This document shows positions 15,918 to 25,225 of a DNA stretch of 64,000 bases, piece after piece. The stretch comes from Dongia_A sp039808885. GTDB lineage: Bacteria; Pseudomonadota; Alphaproteobacteria; Dongiales; Dongiaceae. The position numbers were made by a program, and so were the translations under genes. The DNA is taken from contig JBDHTX010000005.1 in the NCBI GenBank assembly GCA_039808885.1, positions 121,958 to 185,957 on the forward strand, read 5' to 3'. The notes below the pieces were generated by a model that was not told where the DNA came from, did not search any database, and was given only the letters and a program-made list of their open reading frames with translations. Numbering within the stretch: the first letter of the stretch is position 1; each line of letters opens with the position of its first letter.

Positions 15918-15950
15918 GCGATTTCGACTGAGCGATTTCGACTGAGCGAT
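15909..15950 (+). repeat. 14-bp tandem repeat, three copies, over a stop codon
   Basis: TTCGACTGAGCGAT is repeated three times without variation (15909-15922, 15923-15936, 15937-15950). The first unit contains the last two sense codons and the TGA of the DUF3501 gene, so the repeats duplicate the gene end. Slippage here would not change the protein. Confidence 0.9.
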
Positions 15951-15972
15951 TGCGATTGGCGCGCGGCCGCAA

Positions 15973-16692
15973 TCAGGCTGTTGCCGCCTTCGCTCTCGGA
16001 ACGGCGTCGCCGAACAGGCGGTCGAGGAAACCCATGAACCAGTCGTGCTGCAGGCGGTCGTGGCGTGCCATCGCCGCGTCCTGCTCGGCGCGCGGCTGCG
16101 CGCCCGGCTTGCCGAAGCCGGCCCAGGCGCTGTTCTGCCAGCGGCGGAATCCGGCCGGCGTCACCTCGGCATGGAACTGGAAGCCGAAGGTGGAAGGGCC
16201 GTAGCGGAAGGCCTGGTTGGGGAACAGCGAGCTGCCGGCCAGGCGCTCGGCGCCGGCGGGAATCTGGAACTCGTGGAAATGCGCCTCGCACACCACCAGG
16301 CGCTCGGGGAAGAAGGCGCGGCCGGCCTCCGTCGGCGTGATCTCGTAATAGCCGAACTCGTGCGGCTCGCCCTCTTTCGGGCCGACCTTGGCGCCGAGCA
16401 CGCGGGCGATGGATTGCGCGCCCATGCAGATGCCGAGCAGCGGCACGTTCTGCTTCATGCATTGCTCGATCCAGCGATTCTCGTCGTGCAGGAAGGGGTG
16501 CTTGTCCTCGTCGAAGACATTGAACGGCCCGCCATAGACCACGCTGGCGGCGACGGAGGAATCGACCGGGCCCAGCGCCTCGCCCTTGAACGGCTTCCGG
16601 ATCTCCGGCTCGATGCCGCGGGCGCGGAAAAAGGCGACGACGCGGTCGTCGTCGGGCTCGTCGGCGTGGCGGATCAGGACGACGCGGCGCAT
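15973..16692 (-). CDS. Class I glutamine amidotransferase-like protein
   Basis: This 239-residue protein has the class I GATase core: VVYGGPFNVFDED, the nucleophile elbow LLGICMGAQSIA with Cys89, and FGFQFHAEVTP, which supplies the catalytic His and Glu. It resembles stand-alone GATase-like proteins related to the GMP synthase glutaminase domain. No synthetase partner is adjacent, so it may act as a glutaminase or gamma-glutamyl hydrolase; the real substrate is unknown. ATG 16692 follows CCCGGAGCC. It lies 10 bp downstream of the SH3 gene on the same strand and is probably cotranscribed. Cytosolic. Confidence 0.8.
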   Translation of the reverse strand: MRRVVLIRHADEPDDDRVVAFFRARGIEPEIRKPFKGEALGPVDSSVAASVVYGGPFNVFDEDKHPFLHDENRWIEQCMKQNVPLLGICMGAQSIARVLGAKVGPKEGEPHEFGYYEITPTEAGRAFFPERLVVCEAHFHEFQIPAGAERLAGSSLFPNQAFRYGPSTFGFQFHAEVTPAGFRRWQNSAWAGFGKPGAQPRAEQDAAMARHDRLQHDWFMGFLDRLFGDAVPRAKAATA

Positions 16693-16702
16693 GGCTCCGG
16701 GC

Positions 16703-17236
16703 TCAATCGTTCTCGAAGGCTTCGTCGGGATAGGCGCCCCAGAATTCGTCGCGGGTCAGCCAGCCCTTGTAGCCCTGCACCTCGAGCCGGCACCAATCGT
16801 CGTCGCGGCATTCCAGGACGCGGGCGACCACGCCGGGCTGCAGGATGGCGACGGCGTCGCCCGAGCCGGGCTCGGCGCGCAGCTTGCGCTGGGTGTCGAT
16901 GATGAGAGCGGTGCGTTTCCCGGACAGCAGGTTCTGCTGCACCCAGCCCACCGTGCCGTCGCGGTCGCGGATCCGCCGCCAGGTGTCGAATTCCTGGATG
17001 ATCTCCACCGGCAGGCCCTTGCGCTGATAGACCCAGAGGATCGGATAGTCCTTGCCCGGCCCGGCGCGCAGATTGGCTTCGCTGCTGTCGAGCGAGGCGA
17101 AGCGGGGCAGGGGCAGGCGCTCCTGGGCGCCGGCCGTGGTCCACGCTCCGGCGCCGGCCAGCAAGGCCAACCCCACCGCCAGCAGCCAGGGCGCCAGACG
17201 CGCGCACAAAGTCGGTAAGGACGCCCTCCGGCGCAT
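16703..17236 (-). CDS. Secreted bacterial SH3 (SH3b) domain protein
   Basis: This 177-residue protein has an N-terminal signal/anchor (LAPWLLAVGLALLAGAGAW). Two bacterial SH3-like units follow: SSEANLRAGPGKDYPILWVYQRKGLPVEI and RKLRAEPGSGDAVAILQPGVVARVLEC. NLRAGP at the start of each strand set is the hallmark of SH3b domains, which typically bind cell-wall peptides. The two Cys in ECRDDDWCRLEV could form a disulfide, consistent with the periplasm. The ATG at 17236 is chosen because the hydrophobic segment begins just after it. It forms a likely operon with the amidotransferase. Confidence 0.82.
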   Translation of the reverse strand: MRRRASLPTLCARLAPWLLAVGLALLAGAGAWTTAGAQERLPLPRFASLDSSEANLRAGPGKDYPILWVYQRKGLPVEIIQEFDTWRRIRDRDGTVGWVQQNLLSGKRTALIIDTQRKLRAEPGSGDAVAILQPGVVARVLECRDDDWCRLEVQGYKGWLTRDEFWGAYPDEAFEND

Positions 17237-17400
17237 GCTGAGCCACCCGGTGAAAAAGCCTTGAAATGCCTGATAGTCCAGGCGTCGCGGCCGGGTCAAG
17301 GCGCGTCGCCGCCAGGGCCGCGAAAATCGCGGCATTCGGGCATGAAATACCTGTGAACCGTCCTGGATGAACCGCCCTGAATTCGGGGCGTTCGCGCCGC

Positions 17401-17435
17401 CCCGATCGCCACCCGGATCGCCACCCGGATCGCCA
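17401..17435 (+). repeat. 12-bp tandem repeat, three copies
   Basis: CCCGGATCGCCA is repeated (17412-17423, 17424-17435), preceded by an 11-base copy at 17401-17411. It lies in the leader of the hydroxyacid dehydrogenase gene. If the longest open frame (from 17367) were used it would encode a PPGS repeat, which argues against that start. A similar GATCG-containing 12-mer repeat is inside tsaD. Confidence 0.8.
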
Positions 17436-17525
17436 CTGGGGCGGCTGTCGCGGGGCGTTGCTAGACAGGTCCGCGGCATTCCTGGTATGGCATCGGCGAA
17501 ACAGGCGGCAGAGCCGCCGTACGAC

Positions 17526-18527
17526 ATGGGGGGTAGAGCTTTGACGTCCGCCAAGCCGCTGGTCATCGTCACCCGGAAACTGCCGGACGCGATCGAGACT
17601 CGCATGGCGGAGCTGTTCAATGTCCGCCTCAATCTCGACGACACGCCGATGACCCAGGCGCAGCTGGTCGAGGCGGTGAAGCAGGCCGACGTGCTGGTGC
17701 CGACGGTGACCGACCGGATCGATGCCGCGGTTTTGTCCCAGGCCGGCGAAAGGCTGCGGCTGATCGCCTCCTTCGGCACCGGCGTCGACCATATCGACCT
17801 CGCCAGCGCGCGGCAGCGCGGCATCACCGTGACCAACACGCCGGGCGTGCTGACCGAGGACACCGCCGACATGACCATGGCGCTCATCCTCGCCGTGGCG
17901 CGGCGGGTGAGCGAGGGCGAGCGCCTGATCCGCTCCGGCAAGTGGCAGGGCTGGTCGCCCATGGGCATGCTCGGCCACCGCATCCACGGCAAGCGCCTCG
18001 GCATCGTCGGCATGGGCCGCATCGGCTCGGCGGTCGCCCGCCGGGCCAAGGGCTTCGGCCTCTCGGTGCACTACCACAACCGGCGCAAGGCCAGCCCGCA
18101 GCTCGAGCAGGCGCTGGAGGCGACCTATTGGGAGAGCCTCGACCAGATGCTCTCGCGCATGGACATCATCTCGATCAACTGCCCGCACACGCCGGCGACC
18201 TTCCATTTGCTCTCGGCGCGGCGGCTGAAGCTGCTGCAGCCGCGCGCCTTCATCGTCAACACCGCGCGCGGCGAGGTGATCGACGAGAACGCGCTGACCC
18301 GCATGCTGGAGAAGAAGGAAATCGCCGGCGCCGGCCTCGACGTCTTCGAGCATGAGCCGGCGGTGAACCCGAAGCTGCTGCGCCTCGACAACGTGGTGCT
18401 GCTGCCCCACATGGGCTCGGCCACCATCGAGGGCCGCGTCGACATGGGCGAGAAGGTCATCATCAACATCAAGACCTTCGCCGACGGCCACAAGCCGCCA
18501 GATCGCGTCATTGAATCGATGCTGTGA
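17526..18527 (+). CDS. D-isomer 2-hydroxyacid dehydrogenase, glyoxylate/hydroxypyruvate reductase-like
   Basis: This protein of about 333 residues has the Rossmann motif GIVGMGRIGSAVARRAKGFG and the catalytic set of the family: Arg in NTARGEVIDENAL, Glu in GLDVFEHEP and His in LLPHMGSAT. It should oxidise or reduce a D-2-hydroxyacid with NAD(P), most likely glyoxylate or hydroxypyruvate by resemblance to alphaproteobacterial GyaR-type enzymes. The start is uncertain: ATG 17526 is used here, TTG 17541 (giving MTSAKPLVIVTRKLPD) also fits the family N-terminus, and ATG 17487 or 17367 would add a low-complexity leader. A hairpin terminator follows the stop. Monocistronic. Confidence 0.88.
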   Translation: MGGRALTSAKPLVIVTRKLPDAIETRMAELFNVRLNLDDTPMTQAQLVEAVKQADVLVPTVTDRIDAAVLSQAGERLRLIASFGTGVDHIDLASARQRGITVTNTPGVLTEDTADMTMALILAVARRVSEGERLIRSGKWQGWSPMGMLGHRIHGKRLGIVGMGRIGSAVARRAKGFGLSVHYHNRRKASPQLEQALEATYWESLDQMLSRMDIISINCPHTPATFHLLSARRLKLLQPRAFIVNTARGEVIDENALTRMLEKKEIAGAGLDVFEHEPAVNPKLLRLDNVVLLPHMGSATIEGRVDMGEKVIINIKTFADGHKPPDRVIESML

Positions 18528-18533
18528 GATGCG

Positions 18534-18562
18534 AGGGCCCGCCAGGAATGGCGGGCCTTCCT
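18534..18562 (+). terminator. Rho-independent terminator after hydroxyacid dehydrogenase
   Basis: GGCCCGCCA-GGAA-TGGCGGGCC forms a 9-bp stem, extended by A-T and G-T pairs, with a tetraloop and the tail TTCCTC. It starts seven bases after the stop. Confidence 0.65.
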
Positions 18563-18812
18563 CATTTCGCGCACGATAGGCGCGCAGGACCCTGTCCTAT
18601 CGCTTCATCGCGCCGTCTCCGACGGGGGCATTTCGCGCCGTCATGGATTGCCCCGTGCCGTCGAAACGATCAATGACTCGGGAACCTCCGCCCCACATCC
18701 GCGTCTATTGAATGGCCAATTCACGAATTGCTCCAGTGCGCTATGGCGCTTGTCACTGGCACCGGGAACCGGCCTGTCTATCCTGGCCCGGCAGACGCGA
18801 CGATGGCGCCCG

Positions 18813-19307
18813 ATGAACGAACGCACGACCCTTGCCACCGCCACCGCCGACGAGGTCATCGCCGCGCTCGGCCTGCAGCCGCACCCCGAGGGCGGGCATT
18901 TCGTCGAGACCTTCCGCGACCGCAAGCCGGGCGGCGAGCGCGGCGCCTGCACCGCGATCTATTTCCTGCTGAAGGCCGGCGAGGTCTCGCGCTGGCACAA
19001 GGTCGACGCCATCGAGATCTGGCACTGGTATGCCGGGGCGCCGCTGCTGCTGCGCATCGCCGAGCTCGAAGGCGCCAAGCCGATCGAGCATCTGCTCGGC
19101 TCCAACGTCATCGCCGGCGCCATGCCCCAGGCGGTGGTGCCGGCGCATGCCTGGCAAGCGGCGCAGAGCCTCGGCGACTGGACTCTGGTGGGGTGCACCG
19201 TGTCGCCGGCCTTCGAGTTCGAGGGCTTCGAGATGGCGCCGGAGGGATGGGAGCCGGAGACGGGCCTGCCGCGGAACTCAGGCCCCCGCAGATCAGGAAT
19301 GGGTTGA
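18813..19307 (+). CDS. DUF985 cupin protein
   Basis: This 164-residue protein is a single-domain cupin of the DUF985 family: LQPHPEGGHFVETFRD, AIYFLLKAGEVSRWHKVDAIEIWHWYAG and the late segment LVGCTVSPAFEFEGFEM. The His residues in RWHKVDAIEIWHW are the likely metal ligands. Members resemble sugar-epimerase-type cupins but mostly lack an assigned reaction. ATG 18813 fits the family start; upstream codons give no homology. The 3' end overlaps the convergent moeB gene by 15 bp. The 285 bp upstream show no gene. Cytosolic. Confidence 0.82.
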   Translation: MNERTTLATATADEVIAALGLQPHPEGGHFVETFRDRKPGGERGACTAIYFLLKAGEVSRWHKVDAIEIWHWYAGAPLLLRIAELEGAKPIEHLLGSNVIAGAMPQAVVPAHAWQAAQSLGDWTLVGCTVSPAFEFEGFEMAPEGWEPETGLPRNSGPRRSGMG

Positions 19308-20063
19308 GCCGCAGCTCGGGCAATCCGGGCGGCGCTTCACCTTGACGATGCGGATCTGCGACGACAGGCCGTCATAGAGCATCAGCCTTCCGGCGAGGGT
19401 GTCGCCAAGGCCGAGGATTTCCTTCAGCACCTCGGTCGCCTGCAGCGAGCCCATGATGCCGGCGACGGCGCCCAGGATGCCGGCGGTCTCGCAGCGCGGG
19501 ATCAGGTCCGGCGGCGGCTCGTCCGGAAAGACGCAGCGATAGCACGGGTAGTCGGGCCCGGCATGCGGCTTGAACACGCCGAGCTGGCCGTCGAAGCGCA
19601 GCAGTGCCGCCGACACCAGCGTGCGCCTCATCTGCACGCAGACATCGTTCAGCAGATAGCGGGTGCGGAAATTGTCGGTGCCGTCGGCGACCAGGTCGTA
19701 GTCGCGGATGAGCGCGGCGTTGTCGCGGGTGAGGCGCACCGCGTGGATGTCGGTCTTGATCTCCGGATTCAACCGGCGGACGAAATCGGCGGCGCTCTCA
19801 GCCTTCTTGCGGCCGACATCCTCCATCCGGTGGATGGTCTGGCGCTGCAGGTTGGAGACGTCGACCTCGTCATCGTCGACGATGCCGATGCGGCCCACGC
19901 CGGCCGCCGCCAGATACTGGATCAGCGGCGAGCCGAGCCCGCCGGCGCCCACCACCAGCATCTTGGCGGCGAGCAGCTTGAGCTGGCCTTCCTCGCCCAC
20001 CTCGTCGAGCACGACATGGCGGGCGTAGCGTTCAAGCTGGGCGTCGGTGAGTTCGTTTGGCAT
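19293..20063 (-). CDS. moeB: Molybdopterin-synthase adenylyltransferase / ThiF-type E1-like protein
   Basis: This 256-residue protein is an E1-like adenylyltransferase: nucleotide-binding VVGAGGLGSPLIQYLAAAGVG, DDDEVDVSNLQRQ, ADGTDNFRTRYLLND, and zinc-ligand pairs CYRC and CPSC at the C-terminus. It adenylates the C-terminal Gly-Gly of MoaD (molybdenum cofactor) or ThiS (thiamine) before sulfur transfer. There is no rhodanese extension, so it is the short MoeB/ThiF form; which carrier it serves is not clear from position. It is the last gene of the minus-strand run ubiE-ubiB-coaBC-dut-rrf2-cysK-moeB, separated from cysK by a B-type repeat. Confidence 0.9.
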   Translation of the reverse strand: MPNELTDAQLERYARHVVLDEVGEEGQLKLLAAKMLVVGAGGLGSPLIQYLAAAGVGRIGIVDDDEVDVSNLQRQTIHRMEDVGRKKAESAADFVRRLNPEIKTDIHAVRLTRDNAALIRDYDLVADGTDNFRTRYLLNDVCVQMRRTLVSAALLRFDGQLGVFKPHAGPDYPCYRCVFPDEPPPDLIPRCETAGILGAVAGIMGSLQATEVLKEILGLGDTLAGRLMLYDGLSSQIRIVKVKRRPDCPSCGSTHS

Positions 20064-20084
20064 AGTCGATTTACTCGGTGTGCC

Positions 20085-20271
20085 CCTTCCCCCCTTGCGG
20101 GGGAAGGTAGGGAAGGGGGGTGATGCAGCGCAGAGCGCTTCGGCCGATTATCTTCGCTGAGCATCGCCTCCGGCGATGGCGCACCTGCAGGTGCGCGCCC
20201 CCCCTTCCGGCTGCGACTAGGCTCACTGCGTTCGCCAAGTCTCCGCTGCCTTCCCCCGCAAGGGGGGAAGG
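20085..20271. repeat. B-type intergenic repeat, copy 1
   Basis: About 187 bp are bounded by inverted GC-rich palindromes: CTTCCCCCCTTGCGGGGGAAGG on the left, and its near complement (CTTCCCCCGCAA... GGGGGGAAGG) on the right. Between them lie GTGATGCAGCGCAGA, CATCGCCTCCGGCGATG and CTTCCGGCTGCGACTAGGCT. The same architecture and flanks occur at 44565-44749. It fills the gap between cysK and moeB. Confidence 0.85.
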
Positions 20272-20294
20272 GTGAGGGGGAGCGACGGTGATTC

Positions 20295-21257
<963 letters not shown>

Positions 21258-21309
21258 GGTGGTAGGCCTTTCTCGTCGGAGCTTATGCGTCGATGTGGGT
21301 GCGGCTGCT

Positions 21310-21392
21310 GCCCCCACCCCAGCCCTCCCCCGTTCCGGGGGAGGGGGATCTACGTGTTCCCTCCCCCTTCAGGGGGAGGGTCAGGGAGGGGG
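21310..21392. repeat. C-type intergenic palindromes, copy 1
   Basis: Two hairpins lie side by side: CCTCCCCCGTTCCGGGGGAGG and CCCTCCCCCTTCAGGGGGAGG. The same two hairpins occur in the opposite order at 62174-62283. They fill the rrf2-cysK gap and could act as a terminator or attenuator as well as a mobile repeat. Confidence 0.75.
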
Positions 21393-21404
21393 CCGGCTCG
21401 GTCG

Positions 21405-21860
21405 TCAAATCGAAAAATCCAGTCTTTCCTGCGCGTCGGTGCGGATGCCGGCGGCCTGGGCCTTCTGGCAGAGGTCTTCCAGCGTCACGTCGTCGAGCTC
21501 GGTCAGCATCTTCTTCTGCATCTCGCGCCAGAACGGGCGCACGATCTCGATGCCGACGCGCGAGCCGCTCGCCGTCGAGATGGGATCGGGGGCGCCTTCG
21601 AACTGCCGCACCGCGCGCACGATCTCGCCGAGGTTGATGCGCCGCCGCTCGCGCGCCAGCTGGTAGCCGCCCTTGGGGCCGCGATGGCCGGCGAGGATGC
21701 CGCTGCGGACCAGGTGCTGCAGCACCTGCTCCAGGTAGCGGCGCGGGATGCCCTGGCGCGCCGAGATGTCGCCCGACTGCACCGGCTGCGAGCCGCCGTA
21801 ATAGGCGATGTCGAGCACGGCTTCGATCGCGAACAGCAGGCGCTTGGATGGGTGCAGCAA
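21405..21860 (-). CDS. Rrf2-family transcriptional regulator
   Basis: This 151-residue protein has the Rrf2 winged helix (AIEAVLDIAYYGG, SGDISARQGIPRRYLEQVLQHLVRSGIL, GHRGPKGGYQLARERRRINLGEIV). The three-cysteine cluster that binds [2Fe-2S] in IscR/NsrR is missing; the only Cys is in EDLCQKA. It is therefore closer to the CymR/CysR branch, which controls cysteine biosynthesis, and its position before cysK supports that (inference). It sits 24 bp after dut on the same strand. The effector is unknown; CymR acts with CysK itself in Bacillus, but no such partnership can be shown here. Confidence 0.82.
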   Translation of the reverse strand: MLHPSKRLLFAIEAVLDIAYYGGSQPVQSGDISARQGIPRRYLEQVLQHLVRSGILAGHRGPKGGYQLARERRRINLGEIVRAVRQFEGAPDPISTASGSRVGIEIVRPFWREMQKKMLTELDDVTLEDLCQKAQAAGIRTDAQERLDFSI

Positions 21861-21883
21861 GATCTCGTCCCTGTCTACGGTTC

Positions 21884-22375
21884 TTATCGTGCGCCGGTGA
21901 CCTGCGCGGCGGCGATGCCGGTCGAGCCGTAGCCCCCGGCGCCGCGCGCGGTCTCGTCCAGTTGGCTGGCCACGGTCCAGGCGATGCGCGTCACCGGCGC
22001 CACCACCATCTGGGCGATGCGGTCGCCGCGCTTCAAGGTGAACGGCTCGGCGCCGTGGTTGATCAGCAGCACCTTCACCTCGCCGCGATAATCCGCGTCG
22101 ATGGTGCCGGGCGAATTCAGGACCGTGACGCCGTGCTTCAGCGCCAGGCCGGAGCGCGGCCGCACCTGCGCCTCGAAGCCGGCCGGCAGGGCGATGGCGA
22201 GGCCGGTCGGGATCAGCTGCCGGGCGCCCGGGGCCAGCACGATCTCGCCTTCGATCGCCGCCATCAGGTCGAGCCCGGCCGATTGCGCCGTGGCATAGGC
22301 CGGCAGCGGCAGATCGGCGCCATGCGGCAGGCGCTGCAGCGCGACGGTGAGGTTGGTTTCCCGCAGGTCAGCCAT
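21884..22375 (-). CDS. dut: dUTP diphosphatase
   Basis: This 163-residue trimeric dUTPase shows the five family motifs: SAGLDLMAA, RPRSGLALKHG, LNSPGTIDADYRGEVKVLLIN, RGDRIAQMVVAPV, and the Gly-rich C-terminal arm RGAGGYGSTG, where the motif usually reads RGxGGFGSTG. It hydrolyses dUTP to dUMP, supplying dTMP synthesis and keeping uracil out of DNA. Its start overlaps the end of coaBC by 8 bp, so translation is probably coupled. Length is normal for the family. Confidence 0.95.
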   Translation of the reverse strand: MADLRETNLTVALQRLPHGADLPLPAYATAQSAGLDLMAAIEGEIVLAPGARQLIPTGLAIALPAGFEAQVRPRSGLALKHGVTVLNSPGTIDADYRGEVKVLLINHGAEPFTLKRGDRIAQMVVAPVTRIAWTVASQLDETARGAGGYGSTGIAAAQVTGAR

Positions 22376-23576
22376 TGCCCACCTTGAAGAAATCGGCGAC
22401 GCGCTGCGCCAGGTGCCGCGCGACCTCGGCCTTGCTCTGGCGCGGCCAGTCCTCGACGCCTTGCGCGGTGACCAGGTGAATGGTGTTGCGATCGCCGCCG
22501 AAGGTGCCGCTCGCCTCCGACACGTCGTTGGCGAGGATCCAGTCGCAGCGCTTCTTCTTCAGCTTCTCCTGCGCATGCGCCACGACCTTCTCGGTCTCGG
22601 CGGCGAAGCCGATCACCAGGCGCGGCCGCGCGGTCTTCGATTGCGACAGGGTGGCGAGGATGTCGGGATTGGCGGTCAGCTCCAGCGTGGGGGCAGGACC
22701 GCCGTTCTTCTTGATCTTCTGGTTGCCGCGCTGGGCCGGGCGCCAATCGGCGACGGCGGCGGCGCAGATGGCGACGTCGACGGGCAGCGCCGCTTCGCAG
22801 GCGGCCAGCATCTCCGCCGCCGTCTCGACATGGCGCAGGGCGACCCCGGCGGGGTCCGGCTCGCGCGTCGGGCCGGAGACCAGGATGGTCTCAGCGCCAA
22901 GTTCGGCCAAGGCCGCGGCGATGGCGTGGCCTTGCTTGCCGGAGGAACGGTTGGCGATGTAGCGCACCGGGTCGATCGGCTCATGCGTGGGGCCCGATGT
23001 CACCAGCGCCTTCACGCCGGACAGCACCCGCTGGATCTTCAGCAGCCGGTCCATGGCGTCGAGGATGTCGGCCGGCTCGCTGAGGCGGCCGGAGCCTTCC
23101 TCGCCGCAGGCGAGGTCGCCGCTGCCGGGGCCGACCACCTGGATGCCGCGCGCTTTCAGCAGCGCCAGATTGGCCTGGGTCGCCGGGTTGGCCCACATCA
23201 TCACGTTCATCGCCGGGGCGATCAGCACCGGCTTGTCGGTGGCGAGCAAGGTCGTCGAGGCGAGATCGTCGGCGCGGCCATGCGCCAGCTTGGCCATCAG
23301 ATCGGCGCTGGCCGGCGCCACCACCACCAGGTCGGCCTCGCGCGACAGGCGGATATGGCCCATCTCCGCCTCGTCGGTCAGCGAGAACAGGTCCTGGTAG
23401 ACCTTGTTGCCGGAGAGCGAGGCGAAGGAGAGGGGTGTCACGAACTCCGCGCCGCCCCGGGTGAGGATCACGCGGAAGTCATAGCCGCGCTCCCGCCCGC
23501 GCCGGATCAGCTCCAGCGACTTGTAGGCGGCGATGCCGCCCGAGACGATCAGCAGGATGCGCTTGAGGGGAGCCAT
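22368..23576 (-). CDS. coaBC: Bifunctional phosphopantothenoylcysteine decarboxylase / synthetase
   Basis: This 402-residue fusion makes 4'-phosphopantetheine for coenzyme A. The N-terminal CoaC half (about 1-190) has GGIAAYKSLELIRR, the active-site His in EMGHIRLSREAD and the PAMNVMMW loop. The C-terminal CoaB half (about 190-402) has TSGPTHEPIDPVRYIANRSSGKQG and ANDVSEASGTFGGDRN. ATG 23576 gives MAPLKRILLIVSGGIAAYKS; three extra residues are possible from 23585. It lies between ubiB and dut and overlaps dut by 8 bp. Cytosolic, FMN-dependent. Confidence 0.95.
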   Translation of the reverse strand: MAPLKRILLIVSGGIAAYKSLELIRRGRERGYDFRVILTRGGAEFVTPLSFASLSGNKVYQDLFSLTDEAEMGHIRLSREADLVVVAPASADLMAKLAHGRADDLASTTLLATDKPVLIAPAMNVMMWANPATQANLALLKARGIQVVGPGSGDLACGEEGSGRLSEPADILDAMDRLLKIQRVLSGVKALVTSGPTHEPIDPVRYIANRSSGKQGHAIAAALAELGAETILVSGPTREPDPAGVALRHVETAAEMLAACEAALPVDVAICAAAVADWRPAQRGNQKIKKNGGPAPTLELTANPDILATLSQSKTARPRLVIGFAAETEKVVAHAQEKLKKKRCDWILANDVSEASGTFGGDRNTIHLVTAQGVEDWPRQSKAEVARHLAQRVADFFKVGNG

Positions 23577-23663
23577 TGGGGGCATTCCACAGTTGCGTAT
23601 CGTATTTAATGTGGAATCACACCGACCGCAAGGTCGCCAAAGTTTCCGTTTTATGTCAACTAG

Positions 23664-25217
23664 TTAACGGAACAGCAGTCCCGCGACCAGCACGGCAATG
23701 ATGATCCACAGCCACCAGGAGCTGCCCTGGCGGTTGATCACCTGGAGCGCCTCGGGGTCGAGCTTCAAGCCGCCTTCGGAGAGGTGGTGGACCAGGTGGT
23801 CCAGGTTGCGCATGACCACCGGCAGGCGGCCGACGATGTGCAGCGCCTCTTCCGCCGCCTGGAGCACGCGGGCCTCGGGGCCGCGGTTCTCGCGCATCCA
23901 TTGCTCGATCAGCGGCTGGGCGAGCGTCCAGATGTTGAGCGTCGGGTTGAGCCGGCGGCTCACCCCCTCGGCCATCAGCATGTTCTTCTGCAGCAGGAGC
24001 AGCTCCGGCTGCACCTCCATCTGGAAGCTCTCGGCGACGCCGAAGAGCTGGCCCAGCACCCGGGCGAAGGAGATCTCGTGCAGCGGCTTGCCGTGGATCG
24101 GCTCGCCGATCGAGCGCAAAGCCAGAGTGAAATCGTCGACCGAGGTGCCGGCCGGCAGGTAGCCGGCATCGATATAGACCTGCGCCACCCTGGCGTAGTC
24201 GCGCTGCAGGAAGGCCAGCAGCATGTCGGCGAGGAAGAAGCGCGTGCGCTTGGCCAGCCGCCCCATGATGCCGAAATCGACCACCTGGATGGCGCCGTCA
24301 TAGCCCACGGTCATGTTGCCGGGATGCTGGTCGCCGTGGAAATAGCCGTCGCGGAAGGCCTGGTTGAAGAAGGTGGTGGCGGCCTTCAGCAGCACCTCGT
24401 CGATGTCGAGCCCGGCGGCCAGCATCGCCGCGCGGTCGTCCATCGGGATGCCGGTCAGGCGCTCCTGGGTCATCGCGCGCTTGGCGGTGCGGCGCCAGTC
24501 GATCTCCGGCACCCGGTAGGTCGGGTCGTCGGCGAAATTCTCGCGCAGCTCGGCGGCGCTGGCGGCTTCCAGGCGGAGGTCCATCTCGACGCGCATGGTG
24601 GCGGCGAAGGTCTGCACCACCTCGACCGGCTTCAAGCGCTTCAGCCGCGGCTGGGTGCGCTCGATGAGGCCGGCCAGCCACAGCAGCAGCTCGATATCGG
24701 CGGCGAAGGCCTGCTCGATGCCGGGGCGCAGCACCTTGACCGCGACCGGGCGGCCCTCCGGCCAGGTCTCGTCCGGCGTGGTGACGGCGAAATGCACCTG
24801 GCTGATCGAGGCGGCAGAAACCGGCTCGTCGTCGAATTGCTGGTAGAGGTCCTCGATCTTCTCGCCCAGCTCCGTCTCGATGGTGGTGCGCGCCTCGAAG
24901 GCGCTGAAGGCCGGCAGCTGGTCCTGCAGCTTGGCGAGGTCCTCGGCCACCTGCTCGCCGAGAAGGTCGGAGCGCGTCGCCAGCACCTGGCCCAGCTTGA
25001 TGAAAGCGGGGCCCAGCTCGCTCAGCGCCAGGGCCAGGCGCTCGCCCGGCCGCTTGCCGCCGACCTCGCGGCCGAACAGCAGGCGGATCAGGGCCAGCAG
25101 GAAGGGCGCCAGGCCGGCGCCGGCCAAGGCCTCCTCGAACGGCGCCAAGGCGCCGTGCCGCGCGAAGGTCACGGTGATATGCGCCAGGCGGCGGATGGAG
25201 CGGACGGAACGGAACAT
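23664..25217 (-). CDS. ubiB: UbiB-family ubiquinone biosynthesis kinase-like protein
   Basis: This 517-residue atypical kinase of the ABC1/ADCK family supports ubiquinone synthesis. Motifs: KxGQ in LGPAFIKLGQVLATRSDLL, the Ala-rich loop AASISQVHFAV (usual form AAxIAQVH), the VAVKVLRPG lysine, DGYFHGDQHPGNM as catalytic loop and VVDFGIMGRL as metal-binding loop. One hydrophobic segment at the C-terminus (SWWLWIIIAVLVAGLLF) anchors it in the inner membrane. ATG 25217 is placed eight bases after the ubiE stop, so the two genes form an operon. Longer open frames reach into ubiE and are rejected. Confidence 0.94.
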   Translation of the reverse strand: MFRSVRSIRRLAHITVTFARHGALAPFEEALAGAGLAPFLLALIRLLFGREVGGKRPGERLALALSELGPAFIKLGQVLATRSDLLGEQVAEDLAKLQDQLPAFSAFEARTTIETELGEKIEDLYQQFDDEPVSAASISQVHFAVTTPDETWPEGRPVAVKVLRPGIEQAFAADIELLLWLAGLIERTQPRLKRLKPVEVVQTFAATMRVEMDLRLEAASAAELRENFADDPTYRVPEIDWRRTAKRAMTQERLTGIPMDDRAAMLAAGLDIDEVLLKAATTFFNQAFRDGYFHGDQHPGNMTVGYDGAIQVVDFGIMGRLAKRTRFFLADMLLAFLQRDYARVAQVYIDAGYLPAGTSVDDFTLALRSIGEPIHGKPLHEISFARVLGQLFGVAESFQMEVQPELLLLQKNMLMAEGVSRRLNPTLNIWTLAQPLIEQWMRENRGPEARVLQAAEEALHIVGRLPVVMRNLDHLVHHLSEGGLKLDPEALQVINRQGSSWWLWIIIAVLVAGLLFR

Positions 25218-25225
25218 GCGCGGCC

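Noticed and set aside
17367..17525. Long N-terminal extension of the hydroxyacid dehydrogenase from ATG 17367
   Set aside because: It is made largely of the 12-bp repeat (PPGS repeats), and the family N-terminus begins around residue 60 of that frame.
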